Shown here in pieces: positions 5,765-6,702 of a stretch of DNA of 6,702 bases. The notes under the pieces are model-generated. The model did no database searches. It was not told the origin of the DNA and worked only from the letters and a program-made list of their open reading frames with translations. Both the position numbers and the translations under genes were made by a program. The stretch is taken from contig JAMCVO010000070.1 in the NCBI GenBank assembly GCA_023475715.1, positions 1 to 6,702 on the forward strand, in the 5' to 3' direction. Numbering within the stretch: the first letter of the stretch is position 1; the number at the start of each line of letters is the position of its first letter. The stretch is from Actinomycetota bacterium (lineage in GTDB: Bacteria > Actinomycetota > Humimicrobiia > Humimicrobiales > Humimicrobiaceae).

Positions 5765-6627
5765 TTATTTTTCACATACCCATTTTTCTTTTTTAAGAAT
5801 TTCCTTGAACTCTTTATTTCCCAATTTTCTGGCATTATTTGAATTAAACTCATCAAATTCAATAGATTCTAAATCTTTATATTTTTCTTCTAAGATTTCA
5901 TTTTTATATTGAGGTAAAATTAAATAATAATTTTCATCTAATTTTTTAGTTTTAGGTGATTCATTTTTTGAAACTAAAACTTCATATATCTTTTCGCCTG
6001 GTCTTATATCGATAGTCTTTTGTTTGGTAGATTTATTACCAAAAAGTTCTATCATTACCTGAGCAATGTTTTTTAGTGTTGTTGAAGGCATTCTTATTAC
6101 AAAAATTTCGCCACCATATGATCTAATTAGTGCTTCAAAAACCAATTTTATGACAGACCTGGTACTCATAAGAAATCTGGTCATATCAGGGTTGGTTATT
6201 GTAATTTCATTTTTTTCTAATATTTGGTTTTTGAACAGAGGCAGGACACTGCCGGTAGTCCCCATTGTATTGCCACTTCTTATGCAAACAAATTTTGTAT
6301 TGCTAATATAATTTATATTCGAATTTATCATTAATTTTTCCGCACAGGCTTTAGTAACACCGTATAAACAAAAGGGATCAACAGCTTTGCTGCTGGAGAT
6401 ATCAATAACTTTCTTAACATTATTTTCAATTGCACATTCTATTACATTTTGAGAACCATATATGTTTGTTAATACTGCTTCCCAGCAATTCTTTTCGCAA
6501 ACCGGAATATGTTTTAATGCAGCTAAATGAAAGACATAGTCCACATTCTTCATTGCAGGTCCTAAAATATTTTTATCACGTATATCTCCTATAATAAATT
6601 TCAATAAAGGATTATTATCAAAATTTC
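5765..6627 (-). CDS. Nucleotide-sugar 4,6-dehydratase (PseB/CapD-like SDR), N-terminus missing
   Basis: The authentic part begins near NFDNNPLLKFIIGDIRD and covers 286 residues. It carries the extended-SDR core seen in UDP-N-acetylglucosamine 4,6-dehydratases: DYVFHLAALKHIPVCE, an active-site stretch ISSSKAVDPFCLYGVTK with the YxxxK pair, RSGNTMGTTGSVLPLF, ITITNPDMTRFLMS for sugar binding, and GGEIFVIRMP. Such enzymes make 4-keto-6-deoxy sugars for surface polysaccharide, flagellin or pilin glycosylation. The N-terminal Rossmann part with GxxGxxG (about 35-45 residues or more) is absent. The frame stays open to a TTG at 6685, but those 20 codons are the antisense of the gene's own SGNTMGTTGSVLPLF region, present through an inverted copy at the window edge, so they are not real protein. 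Where homologues have TDK before the Tyr, this one has SSK, which may lower activity. No terminator is evident after the stop. Confidence 0.82.
6135..6156 (+). repeat. Internal copy of a 22-base direct repeat
   Basis: These 22 bases inside the dehydratase gene are identical, in the same orientation, to the last 22 bases of the window. Their first 12 bases are also the reverse complement of 6224-6235, which gives a short site where a copying or assembly path could switch strand. Confidence 0.9.
6224..6297 (+). repeat. Internal arm of a long inverted repeat
   Basis: Positions 6224-6288 are the perfect reverse complement of 6628-6692 (65 bases). After one mismatch (6289/6627) the match continues for 8 more bases to 6297/6619. 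This arm lies in the natural coding context, reading KFVCIRSGNTMGTTGSVLPL on the minus strand. Confidence 0.95.
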
Positions 6628-6692
6628 TTTGCATAAGAAGTGGCAATACAATGGGGACTACCGGCAGTGTCCTGCCTCTGTTCAAAAACCAA
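6619..6692 (-). repeat. Edge arm of the inverted repeat (chimeric junction)
   Basis: This is the second arm, complementary to 6224-6297 with a single mismatch. It interrupts the dehydratase gene exactly where the family's N-terminal Rossmann segment should continue. The plus strand here reads KFLCIRSGNTMGTTGSVLPL, a displaced sense copy of the same gene. I infer a fold-back chimera, not a natural gene start. Confidence 0.92.
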
Positions 6693-6702
6693 TTTTATGA
6701 CA
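6681..6702 (+). repeat. Terminal copy of the 22-base direct repeat
   Basis: The final 22 bases repeat 6135-6156 exactly. They overlap the inverted-repeat arm by 12 bases (6681-6692), marking a second strand switch back to the plus-strand context just before the sequence ends. Confidence 0.9.

Noticed and set aside
6066..6311. Plus-strand 81-codon frame containing NRGRTLPVVPIVLPLLMQ
   Set aside because: It is the antisense of the dehydratase gene; the same peptide appears at the window edge only because of the inverted repeat.
6224..6692. Invertible DNA switch (phase variation) within the dehydratase gene
   Set aside because: No recombinase gene, no intact second gene version and no recombination-site structure; the arms end in short shared stretches and the second arm runs straight into another internal copy, which fits a chimera better.

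Overview
The window looks like a short AT-rich contig (about two thirds A+T by eye) from an uncultured or little-studied bacterium. Shine-Dalgarno sites of the AAGGAG type, a lipoprotein signal peptide with a lipobox, a sigma70-like promoter and an intrinsic terminator all point to Bacteria. The many iron-sulfur proteins, and the absence of any obviously oxygen-dependent enzyme, suggest an anaerobe. The phylum cannot be fixed from the sequence alone. Low-GC anaerobic candidate phyla such as Atribacterota, or Firmicutes-like lineages, are guesses only. Both edges cut through genes.

Layout from left to right. (1) Positions 1-648, plus strand: the 3' two thirds or more of an aldo/keto reductase. 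(2) Everything else is on the minus strand. At 652-765 there is a short decayed N-terminal piece of a DUF3795-type cysteine-rich protein, converging on the reductase. (3) At 898-1743 lies a two-gene unit: a CxxC/CxxC zinc-ribbon protein followed by a HEAT-repeat protein. (4) At 1856-2275 are two more short pieces: a 59-residue coiled-coil-like protein and an apparent N-terminal fragment of a DNA-3-methyladenine glycosylase 2 family protein. (5) At 2299-4524 is a tight four-gene redox operon, in transcription order a [2Fe-2S] ferredoxin-like subunit, an FAD/NAD(P) oxidoreductase, a 4Fe-4S ferredoxin-like protein and a BFD-type [2Fe-2S] protein. (6) At 4716-5664 is a free-standing SIMPL (DUF541) lipoprotein gene with its own promoter and terminator. 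(7) From 5765 to the right edge is a PseB/CapD-like nucleotide-sugar 4,6-dehydratase whose N-terminus is lost in a fold-back junction.

The redox operon is the functional core. Its four proteins match the accessory (electron-transfer) subunits of multi-subunit dehydrogenases of the hydrogen cyanide synthase, opine oxidase, D-hydroxyproline dehydrogenase and dye-linked L-proline dehydrogenase type. The D-amino-acid-oxidase-like catalytic subunit that normally completes such complexes is not in the operon or elsewhere in the window.

The most unusual structural signal is at the right edge. About 74 bases are an inverted copy of an internal part of the dehydratase gene, and the last 22 bases are a direct copy of another internal part. 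Both joints fall on short shared sequences. This is best explained as an amplification or assembly chimera, although a real fold-back rearrangement cannot be excluded. I found no convincing new defence, mobile or RNA system.
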